Assembly: GCA_017624025.1 (NCBI GenBank)
Contig: JAGANY010000053.1
Location: 1-62,410, forward strand
DNA length: 62,410 bases
Source of the DNA: Ruminiclostridium sp.
GTDB taxonomy: Bacteria > Bacillota > Clostridia > Oscillospirales > Ruminococcaceae
Direction: 5' to 3'
Position 1 is the stretch's first letter, and every line of letters starts with the position of its first letter. Of this stretch, positions 31,327 to 40,177 are shown one piece after another. The translations under genes and the position numbers were made by a program. The notes below the pieces were generated by a model. It saw nothing but the letters and a program-made list of their open reading frames with translations, had not been told where the DNA came from and searched no databases.

Positions 31327-32028
31327 ATGCAATACCGACACGAACTCAAATATCCCATAAACAGCGGTATATATGCAATATTAAAGGGCAGGCTTGACGC
31401 CGTTCTCGAAAAGGACAAGAACGTAAAAGACGGTGCGTACCGTGTTACGAGTCTTTACTTCGATAATCTCTACCATACCGCTTACCGCGATAAAATGAGC
31501 GGAAATATGAACCGAAAGAAGTTCAGAATCCGTACATACGACCTCGCCCCCTCATATATAAGGCTCGAAGAGAAGGTAAAGGACGATAACGTAGGTTATA
31601 AAAAGAATGCAATACTTACCTATGACGAGTACGTTAAAATCATAAACGGCGATACGGACTTTCTCGGCGAGGAACGTTTTTACGATACAGCAGGAGAAGA
31701 TTTCTTCACCTCGGTATGTGCTTCGGGGCTTAAGCCGGCGGTTATTGTTGACTATATCCGAGCACCGTATATATGTCAGGCAGGAAATGTAAGAGTAACC
31801 CTTGACAGCAGTCTTCACGTCTGTTATAATACCTTTGATATGTTTTCAAAGGACGCGGTCTTTTATCCTGTACAAAAAGGAAACGAGGCGATTCTTGAAC
31901 TTAAATACGATAATTTTCTTCCGAACTATGTCGGCGAAATTCTTTCGGGGCTTTCCTTAAGACAGGAAGCAGTTTCGAAATTTACTTTATGTACCGATAA
32001 GGCGAAGATTATGAAGTACGGACTATAA
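31327..32028 (+). CDS. VTC-domain protein (polyphosphate polymerase-like)
   Basis: 233 aa. The family signature RHELKYPIN, RVTSLYFDNLYHTAYRDKMSG and KFRIRTY, IRLEEKVK, VDYIRAPY and EAILELKYDNFLP place basic and acidic residues as in the triphosphate-tunnel VTC domain of polyphosphate synthesis. Bacterial VTC-domain genes often sit beside DUF4956 genes, as here. Whether it makes polyphosphate is untested. Ends 14 bases before the DUF4956 gene. Confidence 0.82.
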   Translation: MQYRHELKYPINSGIYAILKGRLDAVLEKDKNVKDGAYRVTSLYFDNLYHTAYRDKMSGNMNRKKFRIRTYDLAPSYIRLEEKVKDDNVGYKKNAILTYDEYVKIINGDTDFLGEERFYDTAGEDFFTSVCASGLKPAVIVDYIRAPYICQAGNVRVTLDSSLHVCYNTFDMFSKDAVFYPVQKGNEAILELKYDNFLPNYVGEILSGLSLRQEAVSKFTLCTDKAKIMKYGL

Positions 32029-32042
32029 AACTGGAGGATAAA

Positions 32043-32720
32043 ATGAGAACATTAAGCATCATCGACGAAACAATACAGCTTTTCAGCGACAATCTCAACT
32101 TTACCGAGCTTTCACCCGCAAATATGATTGCATCTATGGTGTCGGCTCTTGTATGCGGAATTATTATTTATCTTGTTTACCGCTTCTGCTACCGTGGAAT
32201 CGTGTACAGCGAGAACTTTAACGTGCTTATCGTAATGATAACAGCAATTACCGCCTTTATCATCATGACCATAAGCTCGAACGTTGTTCTTTCTCTCGGT
32301 ATGGTCGGTGCTCTCTCTATCGTCCGTTTCAGAACGGCAATAAAAGACCCCCTCGATATAGGCTTTCTTTTCTGGGCAATCGCTTCGGGTCTTACAGCGG
32401 GTGCAGGTCTTTACTTCGTAGCAGTTTTCGGTACAGCTCTTATTGCAGTTATCTACATAGTTTTCAGCCTTATAAAGAAGGACAGAAAGAACTATCTTCT
32501 TATTATCCGCTATGCTGAAAATGCGGAAAAGAACGTTAACGCAATACTCGGCGGAATGCGTTACCGCCTTAAGAACAAGACTGTAAACGGCGAAAACGTT
32601 GAGCTTACGATAGAAGTTAAAATAAAGCACAATGATACTTCTTCCGTTGCACGTTTCCGTGAGGTTGACGGAGTAAATACCGTAACTCTCCTCGAATACA
32701 GCGGTGAGTATATGAACTAA
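32043..32720 (+). CDS. DUF4956 membrane protein
   Basis: 225 aa. Hydrophobic segments at ~25-48, ~58-80, ~83-100 and ~112-140 with the DUF4956 core VVLSLGMVGALSIVRFRTAIKDPLDIGFLFWAIASGL, then a soluble C-terminal domain (~150-225). GGAGGA precedes the ATG. It is the regular genomic partner of VTC-domain proteins and may form their membrane module. It ends at a strong terminator. Confidence 0.85.
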   Translation: MRTLSIIDETIQLFSDNLNFTELSPANMIASMVSALVCGIIIYLVYRFCYRGIVYSENFNVLIVMITAITAFIIMTISSNVVLSLGMVGALSIVRFRTAIKDPLDIGFLFWAIASGLTAGAGLYFVAVFGTALIAVIYIVFSLIKKDRKNYLLIIRYAENAEKNVNAILGGMRYRLKNKTVNGENVELTIEVKIKHNDTSSVARFREVDGVNTVTLLEYSGEYMN

Positions 32721-32732
32721 AAGCGATATAAG

Positions 32733-32762
32733 AGAACGGCAGAGATGCCGTTCTTTTTTATA
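32733..32762 (+). terminator. Terminator after the DUF4956 gene
   Basis: AGAACGGCA-GAGA-TGCCGTTCT followed by TTTTTT. Confidence 0.92.
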
Positions 32763-32807
32763 CCGTCATTTTCAACAAAACACTGTATGGTGTTGTTCTC
32801 TACTTAA

Positions 32808-33004
32808 ATATTTGTGAGTATTATCGGGAGAAACCTTTCTGAAGAAAGGCTTTCTCCCGAACCCTCTTCCAAAGACTTTTAATATAAATTCGAGACCCAC
32901 AGGGTAAATACCCTGTGGGTCTCAAATTTAAACTGAAAGTTTTCGGAAGGGAGTTTGAGGGAAAGCCCTTTTTCAAAAGGGTTTCCCTCAATAATGTCCA
33001 TAAA
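32808..33004 (+). repeat. Triple-hairpin dispersed element (copy 2)
   Basis: Hairpin 1 CGGGAGAAACC...CTTTCTCCCG (32825-32859), central palindrome GAGACCCACAGGG/CCCTGTGGGTCTC (32892-32923), hairpin 3 GAGGGAAAGCCC...GGGTTTCCCTC (32957-32989), with paired blocks CTTCCAAAGACTTT and AAAGTTTTCGGAAG around the centre. The element fills most of the gap between a rightward terminator and the leftward ABC gene end, where it may serve as that gene's terminator. Confidence 0.8.
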
Positions 33005-33027
33005 CGCTTAAGTTAAGGACTACACCA

Positions 33028-34983
33028 TTAGTCAAGCTCGAACATACCTGTATAGAGTTGATAGTACTTGCCCTTTTCGGAAATAAGCTTTTCGTGGTTT
33101 CCTCGTTCGATGATTCTTCCCTTTTCGAGAACCATAATAACGTCGGAGTTCTGAACCGTAGATAATCTGTGAGCGATAACGAATACTGTTCTGCCCTTCA
33201 TAAGACTATCCATACCCATCTGTACGATAGCTTCGGTACGTGTGTCGATACTCGAGGTTGCTTCGTCCAGTATCATTACGGGCGGATCTGCTACTGCCGC
33301 ACGGGCAATAGCGATAAGCTGACGCTGACCCTGTGAAAGCTGTGCTCCGTTTTCGGTAAGCATCGTATCATAGCCCTGTGGTAAGCGGCGGATAAAATCG
33401 TCAGCATTTGCAAGTCTTGCTGCCGCATAAACCTCTTCATCCGTTGCTTTAAGATTACCGTAGCGGATATTTTCCATAACCGTTCCTGTGAAGAGACAGG
33501 TTTCCTGAAGTACTATACCGAGAGAACGGCGTAAATCTGCCTTCTTTATCTTATTGATATTTATTCCGTCATAGCGTATCTTGCCGTCTGCAATATCGTA
33601 AAAGCGGTTAATAAGATTTGTGATAGTGGTTTTGCCTGCACCGGTTGAGCCTACAAAGGCAATCTTCTGTCCCGGTTCAGCAAAAATAGAAATATCGTGA
33701 AGAACCATTTTTTCTTCGGTATATCCGAAATCTACCATATCGAGAACAACATCGCCCTTAAGCTCAGTATATGTTGTTGTACCGTTTTCGTGGGGATGCT
33801 TCCACGCCCATAAGCCTGTATGCTCTTCAGTTTCTTCAATTTCGCCGTTAAGATTGTGCTTTGCGTTTACGAGAGTAACGTAGCCGTTATCGTCTTCGTG
33901 CTTTTCATCAATAAGAGCAAATATTCTCTTTGCACCCGCAAGAGCCATAACGATATAGTTTATCTGCTGGCTTATCTGGTTTACGGGCATTGTAAAGCTC
34001 TTTGATAACTGTAAGAAGGCTGCTATTCCGCCGAGGGAAAGACCGCCTATCTTATTTACCGCAAGAATACCGCCGAGAACGGCAATAAGTGCGTACTGGA
34101 TATGACCGAGGTTGTTGTTGATAGGGCCTAAGATATTTGCAAAGGTGTTTGCCTCACGGGCATTAAGACAAAGCTCTTCGTTAAGCTTGTCGAAATCTTC
34201 CTTTGCTGTATCCTCGTGACAGAATACCTTTATTACCTTCTGGCCGTTTATCATTTCTTCGATATAGCCGTTTACTTCAGCTATGGATTTCTGCTGACCA
34301 ACGAAATATTTACCGCTCTTGCCTGCAATCTTGCCTGTAACGAACATCATTCCCATAATTGAGAGGATAACGAAAATCGTAAGGTAAACGCTGGTCGTAA
34401 CCATAGCGATAAATACGGAAACGATTGTAATCAATGATGAAAAAGCCTGTGGAATACTCTGTGAAAGCATCTGGCGGAGAGTATCGATATCGTTTGTGTA
34501 GTGGCTCATAATATCGCCGTGGGTACGCTGGTCGAAATACTTTATGGGAAGATACTGCATATTTTCAAACATCTCATCACGTATCTTCTTCTGTACGCCC
34601 TGTGAAACGGTAACCATAATTCTGTTGTAAAGGAAGGTCGAAACCATACCCACAAGGTAAATTACACCCATAACGCAAAGAACCTTTAAAAGTCCGCTGA
34701 AATCGGGGCTGTCAACGCCGATAAGAGGAGTAATATAATCGTCAATAAGCGTTTCGAGGAAGAGAGAGCCTGCTACGCCTGCAAGGGAACTACAGAGGAT
34801 ACAGATAAGCACGAAAAAGAAATGAAGCTTATAGTCCTTGAAAATATAGCCTAAAAGTCTCTTTACGGTTGCCTTATCGGGTTTTCCTACCTTACCCACA
34901 ACACGGGGACCGCCTCTCATTCCACCGCCCTTCATTGCTATAGGCGGAGCCTGTTCCTGTTCCTTTTTTCTTTTATCAGCCAT
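33028..34983 (-). CDS. ABC exporter, fused permease/ATPase subunit (second of pair)
   Basis: 651 aa from MADKRKKEQEQAPPIAMKGG; GAGGGG upstream fixes the start. Six membrane helices (~50-360), then a nucleotide-binding domain with Walker A AFVGSTGAGKTT, signature LSQGQRQLIAIARA, Walker B VMILDEATSSID and switch IAHRLS. An extra ~40 residues before the NBD (around HNLNGEIEETEEHTGLWAWKH) are typical of this heterodimer partner. Its start overlaps the stop of the preceding ABC gene by 8 bases. Probably exports a drug or lipid-like compound as a heterodimer with it. Confidence 0.9.
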   Translation of the reverse strand: MADKRKKEQEQAPPIAMKGGGMRGGPRVVGKVGKPDKATVKRLLGYIFKDYKLHFFFVLICILCSSLAGVAGSLFLETLIDDYITPLIGVDSPDFSGLLKVLCVMGVIYLVGMVSTFLYNRIMVTVSQGVQKKIRDEMFENMQYLPIKYFDQRTHGDIMSHYTNDIDTLRQMLSQSIPQAFSSLITIVSVFIAMVTTSVYLTIFVILSIMGMMFVTGKIAGKSGKYFVGQQKSIAEVNGYIEEMINGQKVIKVFCHEDTAKEDFDKLNEELCLNAREANTFANILGPINNNLGHIQYALIAVLGGILAVNKIGGLSLGGIAAFLQLSKSFTMPVNQISQQINYIVMALAGAKRIFALIDEKHEDDNGYVTLVNAKHNLNGEIEETEEHTGLWAWKHPHENGTTTYTELKGDVVLDMVDFGYTEEKMVLHDISIFAEPGQKIAFVGSTGAGKTTITNLINRFYDIADGKIRYDGININKIKKADLRRSLGIVLQETCLFTGTVMENIRYGNLKATDEEVYAAARLANADDFIRRLPQGYDTMLTENGAQLSQGQRQLIAIARAAVADPPVMILDEATSSIDTRTEAIVQMGMDSLMKGRTVFVIAHRLSTVQNSDVIMVLEKGRIIERGNHEKLISEKGKYYQLYTGMFELD

Positions 34984-36721
34984 TGTCGTCCCCTCCCTTC
35001 TGCTGTGAATAATATACTTCCTTATAGATTTCATTTGAAGAGAGAAGCTCTTCGTGAGTTCCGATACCGTTTATCTTACCGCCTTCGATAACAATAATCT
35101 TATCAGCGTCCTGTACGGAGGAAATACGCTGGGCGATAATGAACTTTGTTGTATCGGGAATCTCTTCTCTGAAGGCTTTTCTTATCATAGCGTCTGTAGC
35201 AGTATCAACCGCACTCGTAGAGTCGTCAAGAATAAGAATCTTCGGCTTTTTGAGTAAGGCTCTTGCAATACAGAGTCTCTGCTTCTGTCCGCCGGAAACG
35301 TTTGTACCGCCCTGTTCTATATATGTATCGTAGCCGTCGGGGAAGGTGGTTATGAAGCTGTCTGCACAGGCAAGCTTACAAGCGTGGATAATTTCTTCGT
35401 CTGTCGCTTCGGCATTACCCCAGCGGAGATTTTCCTTTATTGTTCCCGAGAAAAGAGTGTTTTTCTGGAGAACCATAGCTACCTCGTTGCGAAGCGTATC
35501 AATATCATATTTTCTTACATCAACTCCGCCTACCTCGATACAGCCCTCGGTTACATCATAAAGACGAGGAATAAGCTGAACGAGAGTAGATTTCGATGAG
35601 CCTGTACCGCCGATAATTCCGACTGTTTCACCGCTCTTTATATTAAGGTCAATATCCGTAAGTGCGAGACTTCCGCCCTTTTTATATGCGAAGGAAACGT
35701 CCTTAAAGCATACCGAACCGTCTCTTACTTCTGTAACAGGCTTTTCGGGGTCTTTAAGAGTGCTTTCTTCGTTAAGCACCTCGCATACTCGTTCAGCAGA
35801 CGCTCTTGCCATTGTTATCATTACGAATATCATCGAGAGCATCATAAGGCTCATAAGTATCTGCATAGCGTAGGTCATAATACCCATAAGCTCGCCTGTT
35901 GTAAGAGTGCCTTCTACAACGATGAACTGTGCTCCGAGCCAGGAAATAGCTATCATTCCGCCGTACATACATAACTGCATAAGCGGACCGTTAAAAGCGA
36001 GAAGCTTTTCAGCGTAACAGAAATCGTCATAGATTGCTCCCGAAACGCCCTTGAACTTTTCGATTTCGTGTTCCTCTCTTACGAAAGCCTTTACAACTCT
36101 CATTCCCGAAACGTTTTCCTGTACAACGCTGTTAAGCTTGTCATAACGCTTGAAAACACGTTCAAAAACAGGGTGTGCGTGGGTCATGATAAGTGCAAGA
36201 CCGATAGCTAAAATCGGGATAGCACATAAGAAAACTATCGAAATCTTAGCGTTGATTGAAAACGCCATTATAAGCGAAAAGATAAGAGTTATCGGAGACC
36301 TTACCGCAATTCTTAAAATCATCTGGTATGCGTCCTGGAGACGGGTAACGTCAGAAGTAAGACGGGTCACAAGACTTGCGGTAGAGAATTTGTCGATATT
36401 CTCGAAGGAATATTCCTGTACCTTATGGAACATATCCTTACGGAGATTTTTCGCAAAGCCTGTTGATGCGACAGCTCCGAACTTTCCTCCGCCTGCACCT
36501 GCAAAAAGCGATATAACACAGCATACAACAAGAAGACCTGCAACTATAAGTATGTGCTTAAGGTCGCCCTCACCGTTGTTTCCGTTGATACCGTTATCAA
36601 TAAGCGAAGCCATAAGCAAAGGTATAAGAACCTCCATAAATACCTCGCCTACCATAAACACAGGCGTAAGAATCGAGGGAACTTTAAACTCCCTTACTCT
36701 CGCTAAAAGTGTTTTTATCAT
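34976..36721 (-). CDS. ABC exporter, fused permease/ATPase subunit (first of pair)
   Basis: 581 aa: six membrane helices (~15-320) and an NBD (~340-575). Walker A reads GIIGGTGSSKSTL with Ser where Gly usually precedes the Lys, a common variant in Firmicute exporters. The signature is VSGGQKQRLCIARA; Walker B ILILDDSTSAVD has Asp in place of the catalytic Glu, so this may be the degenerate ATP site of a heterodimer, while the partner has the normal Glu. It overlaps marR upstream (ATGA) and its partner downstream. Confidence 0.9.
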   Translation of the reverse strand: MIKTLLARVREFKVPSILTPVFMVGEVFMEVLIPLLMASLIDNGINGNNGEGDLKHILIVAGLLVVCCVISLFAGAGGGKFGAVASTGFAKNLRKDMFHKVQEYSFENIDKFSTASLVTRLTSDVTRLQDAYQMILRIAVRSPITLIFSLIMAFSINAKISIVFLCAIPILAIGLALIMTHAHPVFERVFKRYDKLNSVVQENVSGMRVVKAFVREEHEIEKFKGVSGAIYDDFCYAEKLLAFNGPLMQLCMYGGMIAISWLGAQFIVVEGTLTTGELMGIMTYAMQILMSLMMLSMIFVMITMARASAERVCEVLNEESTLKDPEKPVTEVRDGSVCFKDVSFAYKKGGSLALTDIDLNIKSGETVGIIGGTGSSKSTLVQLIPRLYDVTEGCIEVGGVDVRKYDIDTLRNEVAMVLQKNTLFSGTIKENLRWGNAEATDEEIIHACKLACADSFITTFPDGYDTYIEQGGTNVSGGQKQRLCIARALLKKPKILILDDSTSAVDTATDAMIRKAFREEIPDTTKFIIAQRISSVQDADKIIVIEGGKINGIGTHEELLSSNEIYKEVYYSQQKGGDDNG

Positions 36722-37173
36722 TTCTTTGTATCATTCCTTTCCTGTTCAGAGAGATTGTTATAAATTTTATCTGCTATACGGAAAAAACATTCCAGCTCTT
36801 CTTCGGTAAGACCCTTGGAAAGAGTTTCCTCGAAGCTGTCGATTTCCTTTTGGAAATGCTCGTGCATATCGATTGCCTTTTCCGTAAGAGTAATTTTCTT
36901 AAGTCTTGCGTCAGAAAGAACTGCCGTCCTTTTTATAAGTCCGTTGCTTTCCATAAGCTGGAGTATCTTTGTAACCGTTGAACGGCGTATCCCGAAATGG
37001 GTTTCTATATCCTTCTGGAAAATATCCTTGTCATTCTGTTTAAAAAGATAACCGATAATACGTCCGTGATAAGGAGTCGCATCAAGGTTTTCATTCTTGT
37101 TGGCACAAAAACCTCTGTCCATAAGATGACACAAATGCCTTATTACATAGCTTATATGCTTCGGTCCGTCCAT
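36718..37173 (-). CDS. MarR-family transcriptional regulator
   Basis: 151 aa from MDGPKHISYVIRHLCHLM; AGGAGG upstream fixes the start. Winged helix (~45-105) with FQKDIETHFGIRRSTVTKILQLMESNGLIKRTAVLSDARLKKITLTEKA, and helical dimerisation ends. First gene of the marR-ABC-ABC operon, with ATGA overlap to the first ABC gene. A palindrome TGTTAG/CTAACA touching the -10 of its own promoter is the likely operator, so it probably represses the operon until an inducer binds. Confidence 0.92.
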   Translation of the reverse strand: MDGPKHISYVIRHLCHLMDRGFCANKNENLDATPYHGRIIGYLFKQNDKDIFQKDIETHFGIRRSTVTKILQLMESNGLIKRTAVLSDARLKKITLTEKAIDMHEHFQKEIDSFEETLSKGLTEEELECFFRIADKIYNNLSEQERNDTKK

Positions 37174-37194
37174 TTTTTTAGTTCGCCTCCTAAC

Positions 37195-37210
37195 TGTTAG
37201 CACTCTAACA
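37195..37210. promoter_or_regulatory. Operator of the MarR regulator
   Basis: TGTTAG-CACT-CTAACA, adjacent to the -10 box (37211-37216) and covering the transcription start. Confidence 0.7.
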
Positions 37211-37239
37211 ATTATATCATTATGTACTAAAAATGTCAA
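37211..37239 (-). promoter_or_regulatory. Promoter of the marR-ABC operon
   Basis: Minus strand: TTGACA (37234-37239), 17-base spacer, TATAAT (37211-37216); perfect consensus. Confidence 0.88.
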
Positions 37240-37341
37240 TAAATGTTTTGTGAAAAATAAATAAATAAAAATCCCTTTATTATTTTAAACAACAATAAGC
37301 AAAGCCGATTTTGTGGATAATGTCGATTTTTCGCTTTGCTA

Positions 37342-37370
37342 TTGCTTTTATTGTGATAATATGGTAAAAT
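37342..37370 (+). promoter_or_regulatory. putP promoter
   Basis: TTGCTT (37342-37347), 17-base spacer, TAAAAT (37365-37370). Confidence 0.6.
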
Positions 37371-37403
37371 TACAGTAAAGTTTTTTTGAAAGGATATTAT
37401 TTT

Positions 37404-38930
37404 ATGCAATCTAACACATTCACACTGGTAGCGTTTATACTGTACTTTATGATAATGATAGGTTTTGGTATTTTCAGTTTTAAACGCTCCAAAAATATGA
37501 GCGACTACTTCCTCGGCGGAAGACAGCTCGGTAGCTGGTCAACAGCTATTTCTGCACAGGCCTCCGATATGAGTGGCTGGCTCCTTCTCGGTCTCCCCGG
37601 AAGTATTCTTGTATCCGGTCTTACCGAAAGCTGGATAGCAATTGGTCTTTTTATTGGTACATACCTTAACTGGAAGCTTATTGCTACAAGACTTCGTAAG
37701 ATGTCTGCAGCAGCCGGAGATTCTATCACAATCCCCGAATACTTCCAGAATCGTTTCGGCAGCAAGTCCCCCGTTGTACGTTTCGTTTGTGCGGCCATAA
37801 TCTTTATTTTCTTCCTTGTTTACACAGCCTCTGCATTCAGCTCCGGTGCTAAGCTCTTTGAATTTGTATTTGATCTTGATTACACAGTATCGCTTACAAT
37901 CGGTGCAGTTCTTATCATTGCTTACACATTCCTCGGCGGCTTCCTTGCTGTATGCTGGACTGACGTTATCCAGGGCATATTAATGTTTGTCGCTCTTATC
38001 GTTGTTCCGATCGTTTGTGTATGTACAACTCCCGACTTTATGAGCGTAGTAAACAACGCTATGGAAACAAAGGATTTAGCTTCAAACTACCTCAGCATGT
38101 TCAATAATGCTGAAGGCGGTTTCGCTTGGCAGACTATTGTTTCCGGTCTCGCCTGGGGTCTCGGTTACTTCGGTATGCCCCATATCTTAGTAAGATTTAT
38201 GGCTATAAAGAGTGCCGATCTTATAAAGAAGTCCCGTTTAATCGCTTGTATCTGGGTATTCGTAACTCTCGGTGCCGCTGTATTTATCGGCGTTGCAGGC
38301 TACGGTTATCTCCACGCTCCCGGCAACGAGGACCTTCTCACACAGTTCAACAATATCGGTGACGCTGAACGTATCTTTATGTTTATGAGTTCTACTCTCC
38401 TTCCCGCTGTTATCGCCGGTATAATCCTCTGTGCTATTCTTGCGGCTATTATGAGTACAGCTGATTCACAGCTTCTCGTAACCGCTTCCGCTGTTACCGC
38501 TGACGTATTTGCTCTCATCAAGAAGGACGCAAGCGACAAGGTACAGATGTGGATCTCAAGAATCACAGTTATCGTAGTAGCAATTATCGCCTACTTCCTC
38601 GCTCTTGATCCCGAAAGCTCGGTAATGGGTCTTGTATCCTATGCCTGGGCAGGTTTAGGTGCCGCATTCGGTCCTGCTATCCTCCTCTCTCTCTTCTGGA
38701 AGAGAATGAACATTGTCGGAGCAGTTGCAGGTATGATAACAGGCGGTGTTTCTGTAATAGTATGGGAACAGTTCTGCAGTGGCACAGGCGTTTATTCTCT
38801 CCTCCCCGCTTTCGTACTCGCTCTTATCGCTGTAGTAGTTGGTTCTCTCGTTTCCGGTAAACAGCCCGAAGGCGTTGACGAGCTTTTCGAAAAGGCTAAG
38901 ACAAGCACAGTGCTTGAGGAAAAAGTATGA
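37404..38930 (+). CDS. putP: Sodium/proline symporter
   Basis: 508 aa with about 13 membrane helices; sodium:solute symporter family. Family text includes DYFLGGRQLGSWSTAISAQASDMSGWLLLGLPG (~33-65), IPEYFQNRFG and the sodium-site helix ILAAIMSTADSQLLVTASAV. The PutP assignment over other SSF members rests on overall likeness. Start at 37404 follows GAAAGGA. Its stop overlaps the start of a 45-aa acidic ORF (ATGA). Confidence 0.9.
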   Translation: MQSNTFTLVAFILYFMIMIGFGIFSFKRSKNMSDYFLGGRQLGSWSTAISAQASDMSGWLLLGLPGSILVSGLTESWIAIGLFIGTYLNWKLIATRLRKMSAAAGDSITIPEYFQNRFGSKSPVVRFVCAAIIFIFFLVYTASAFSSGAKLFEFVFDLDYTVSLTIGAVLIIAYTFLGGFLAVCWTDVIQGILMFVALIVVPIVCVCTTPDFMSVVNNAMETKDLASNYLSMFNNAEGGFAWQTIVSGLAWGLGYFGMPHILVRFMAIKSADLIKKSRLIACIWVFVTLGAAVFIGVAGYGYLHAPGNEDLLTQFNNIGDAERIFMFMSSTLLPAVIAGIILCAILAAIMSTADSQLLVTASAVTADVFALIKKDASDKVQMWISRITVIVVAIIAYFLALDPESSVMGLVSYAWAGLGAAFGPAILLSLFWKRMNIVGAVAGMITGGVSVIVWEQFCSGTGVYSLLPAFVLALIAVVVGSLVSGKQPEGVDELFEKAKTSTVLEEKV

Positions 38931-39064
38931 TGAACGATGAAAAAGAAAAGGTTGACGTTAAGGACGAAGAAAAAACCTTCGTCCCAGACGACAACTGGGT
39001 TTCAGATATGAAGGCTGATATGGAAGAATATATCGAAGAACAAGGCATTTATATCAGACAATAA
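38927..39064 (+). CDS. Small acidic protein translationally coupled to putP
   Basis: 45 aa (MMNDEKEKVDVKDEEKTFVP...), starting inside the putP stop (ATGA) after GAGGAAAAA and ending at TAA seven bases before the terminator stem. The composition is very acidic, with one Trp and no membrane segment. Position, coupling and exact fit before the terminator support a real gene. No family was recognised; it could be an accessory subunit or regulator of the transporter. Confidence 0.6.
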   Translation: MMNDEKEKVDVKDEEKTFVPDDNWVSDMKADMEEYIEEQGIYIRQ

Positions 39065-39071
39065 TAAAGAA

Positions 39072-39102
39072 AAGACGGCATTTCGGTGCCGTCTTGTTTT
39101 TT
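39072..39102 (+). terminator. Terminator after putP
   Basis: AAGACGGCA-N6-TGCCGTCTT followed by GTTTTTT. The T run overlaps the stop codon of the convergent gene at 39101. Confidence 0.9.
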
Positions 39103-39430
39103 AAGATGAAAATGATAAAATTATTGGAACTATAAGAGAAATAATAGTAAGAATTGTAAAGAATATAAGCATATTCTTTATACTGTTAAGCTTCTTATTG
39201 GTTTCTTTTTGTTCTATTAAGAGATTAATAAGAAGGGCTCTGTCGATTTCATCATCTTCTGCAGAATTGAATTTCTGGTACTCTTCATCATCAGTACCCT
39301 TATTTTTTATTCTGTAAAGCTTCTTGAAATCCTCTTCAGAAAGCTCCTGTTTTGCTCTTTCGTATTCTTTTGAGGATATTTCACCCCAGAAAGTCGTTTC
39401 GTTTTTGATGATTTCCTTATCGATTGCCAT
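39101..39430 (-). CDS. Small C-tail-anchored hypothetical protein
   Basis: 109 aa: a charged, helical N-terminal part (~1-85; ERAKQELSEEDFKKLYRIKNKG, DDEIDRALLINLLIEQKETNKKLNS) and one C-terminal membrane helix (~87-107). Not recognised. AGGAGG precedes the ATG. It lies 16 bases after plsY and is probably co-transcribed with it. Confidence 0.7.
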   Translation of the reverse strand: MAIDKEIIKNETTFWGEISSKEYERAKQELSEEDFKKLYRIKNKGTDDEEYQKFNSAEDDEIDRALLINLLIEQKETNKKLNSIKNMLIFFTILTIISLIVPIILSFSS

Positions 39431-39446
39431 AACGTCCTCCTAAAAA

Positions 39447-40124
39447 TCACTTGCTCTTTTCGCCAAGCTTTTTCTCGGTATGGTTCTTAAGTCTTACGAT
39501 ATTAGATCTGTGCATAAATACAAGCATAAAGCCTATTACGAAAGCAAAGATAAAGCTGAACCATACATTAGGGTTATCATTCATATAACCGAAAAGCAGT
39601 ACAGCAAAGGGATAACAGCTTGCGGCAATTATAGAACCGACAGAAACATATCTTGTTATCGCTACAAAAATACCGAATATACCCAAAAGAATAAGTGCGG
39701 GAATCCAGTTTATCGCAAGCATAGTCGAGAAGGTAACAAGTATTCCCTTACCGCCCTTAAAGCCGTAATAGATCGGGAAAATATGTCCGAGAACCGCGAA
39801 AACACCTGCTAAATAATTTATCCATTCATAGCCTGCAGTGTGTTCGTAAGTGTCGATTCCGAGAAGACCTTTAAATAGAAAATGAACGATAAGAATAGAG
39901 ATAACGCCCTTTAAAATATCGCCTAAAAGCACGAAAAGTGCCGCTATCTTTCCCTGTGTTCTGAGGGTGTTTGTAAGGCCGGCGTTTCCGCTTCCTATCT
40001 TACGTATATCTTCGCCGGATTTGATTTTTGTGACAATGATAGCGGAGTTTACTCCCGAAATAAGATACGGGATTATTACCGCCGCCGCAAAACAAAGTAC
40101 CGTAAGAAAAATATTGTTGCCCAT
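39447..40124 (-). CDS. plsY: Acyl-phosphate:glycerol-3-phosphate acyltransferase
   Basis: 225 aa integral membrane enzyme of the first phospholipid step, using acyl-phosphate from PlsX. Family motifs: SGVNSAIIVTKIKSGEDIRKIGSGNAGLTNTLR (~23-55), FPIYYGFKGGKGILVTFSTML (~115-135) and a third conserved region near the C-terminus (FVIGFMLVFMHRSNIVRLKNHTEKK). AAGGAG precedes the ATG. The upstream gap is filled by a tandem repeat. Confidence 0.93.
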   Translation of the reverse strand: MGNNIFLTVLCFAAAVIIPYLISGVNSAIIVTKIKSGEDIRKIGSGNAGLTNTLRTQGKIAALFVLLGDILKGVISILIVHFLFKGLLGIDTYEHTAGYEWINYLAGVFAVLGHIFPIYYGFKGGKGILVTFSTMLAINWIPALILLGIFGIFVAITRYVSVGSIIAASCYPFAVLLFGYMNDNPNVWFSFIFAFVIGFMLVFMHRSNIVRLKNHTEKKLGEKSK

Positions 40125-40177
40125 TATTTATAATCTCCTTAATTATAGGATTTTTTATAGATTTACATACCGTTTTT

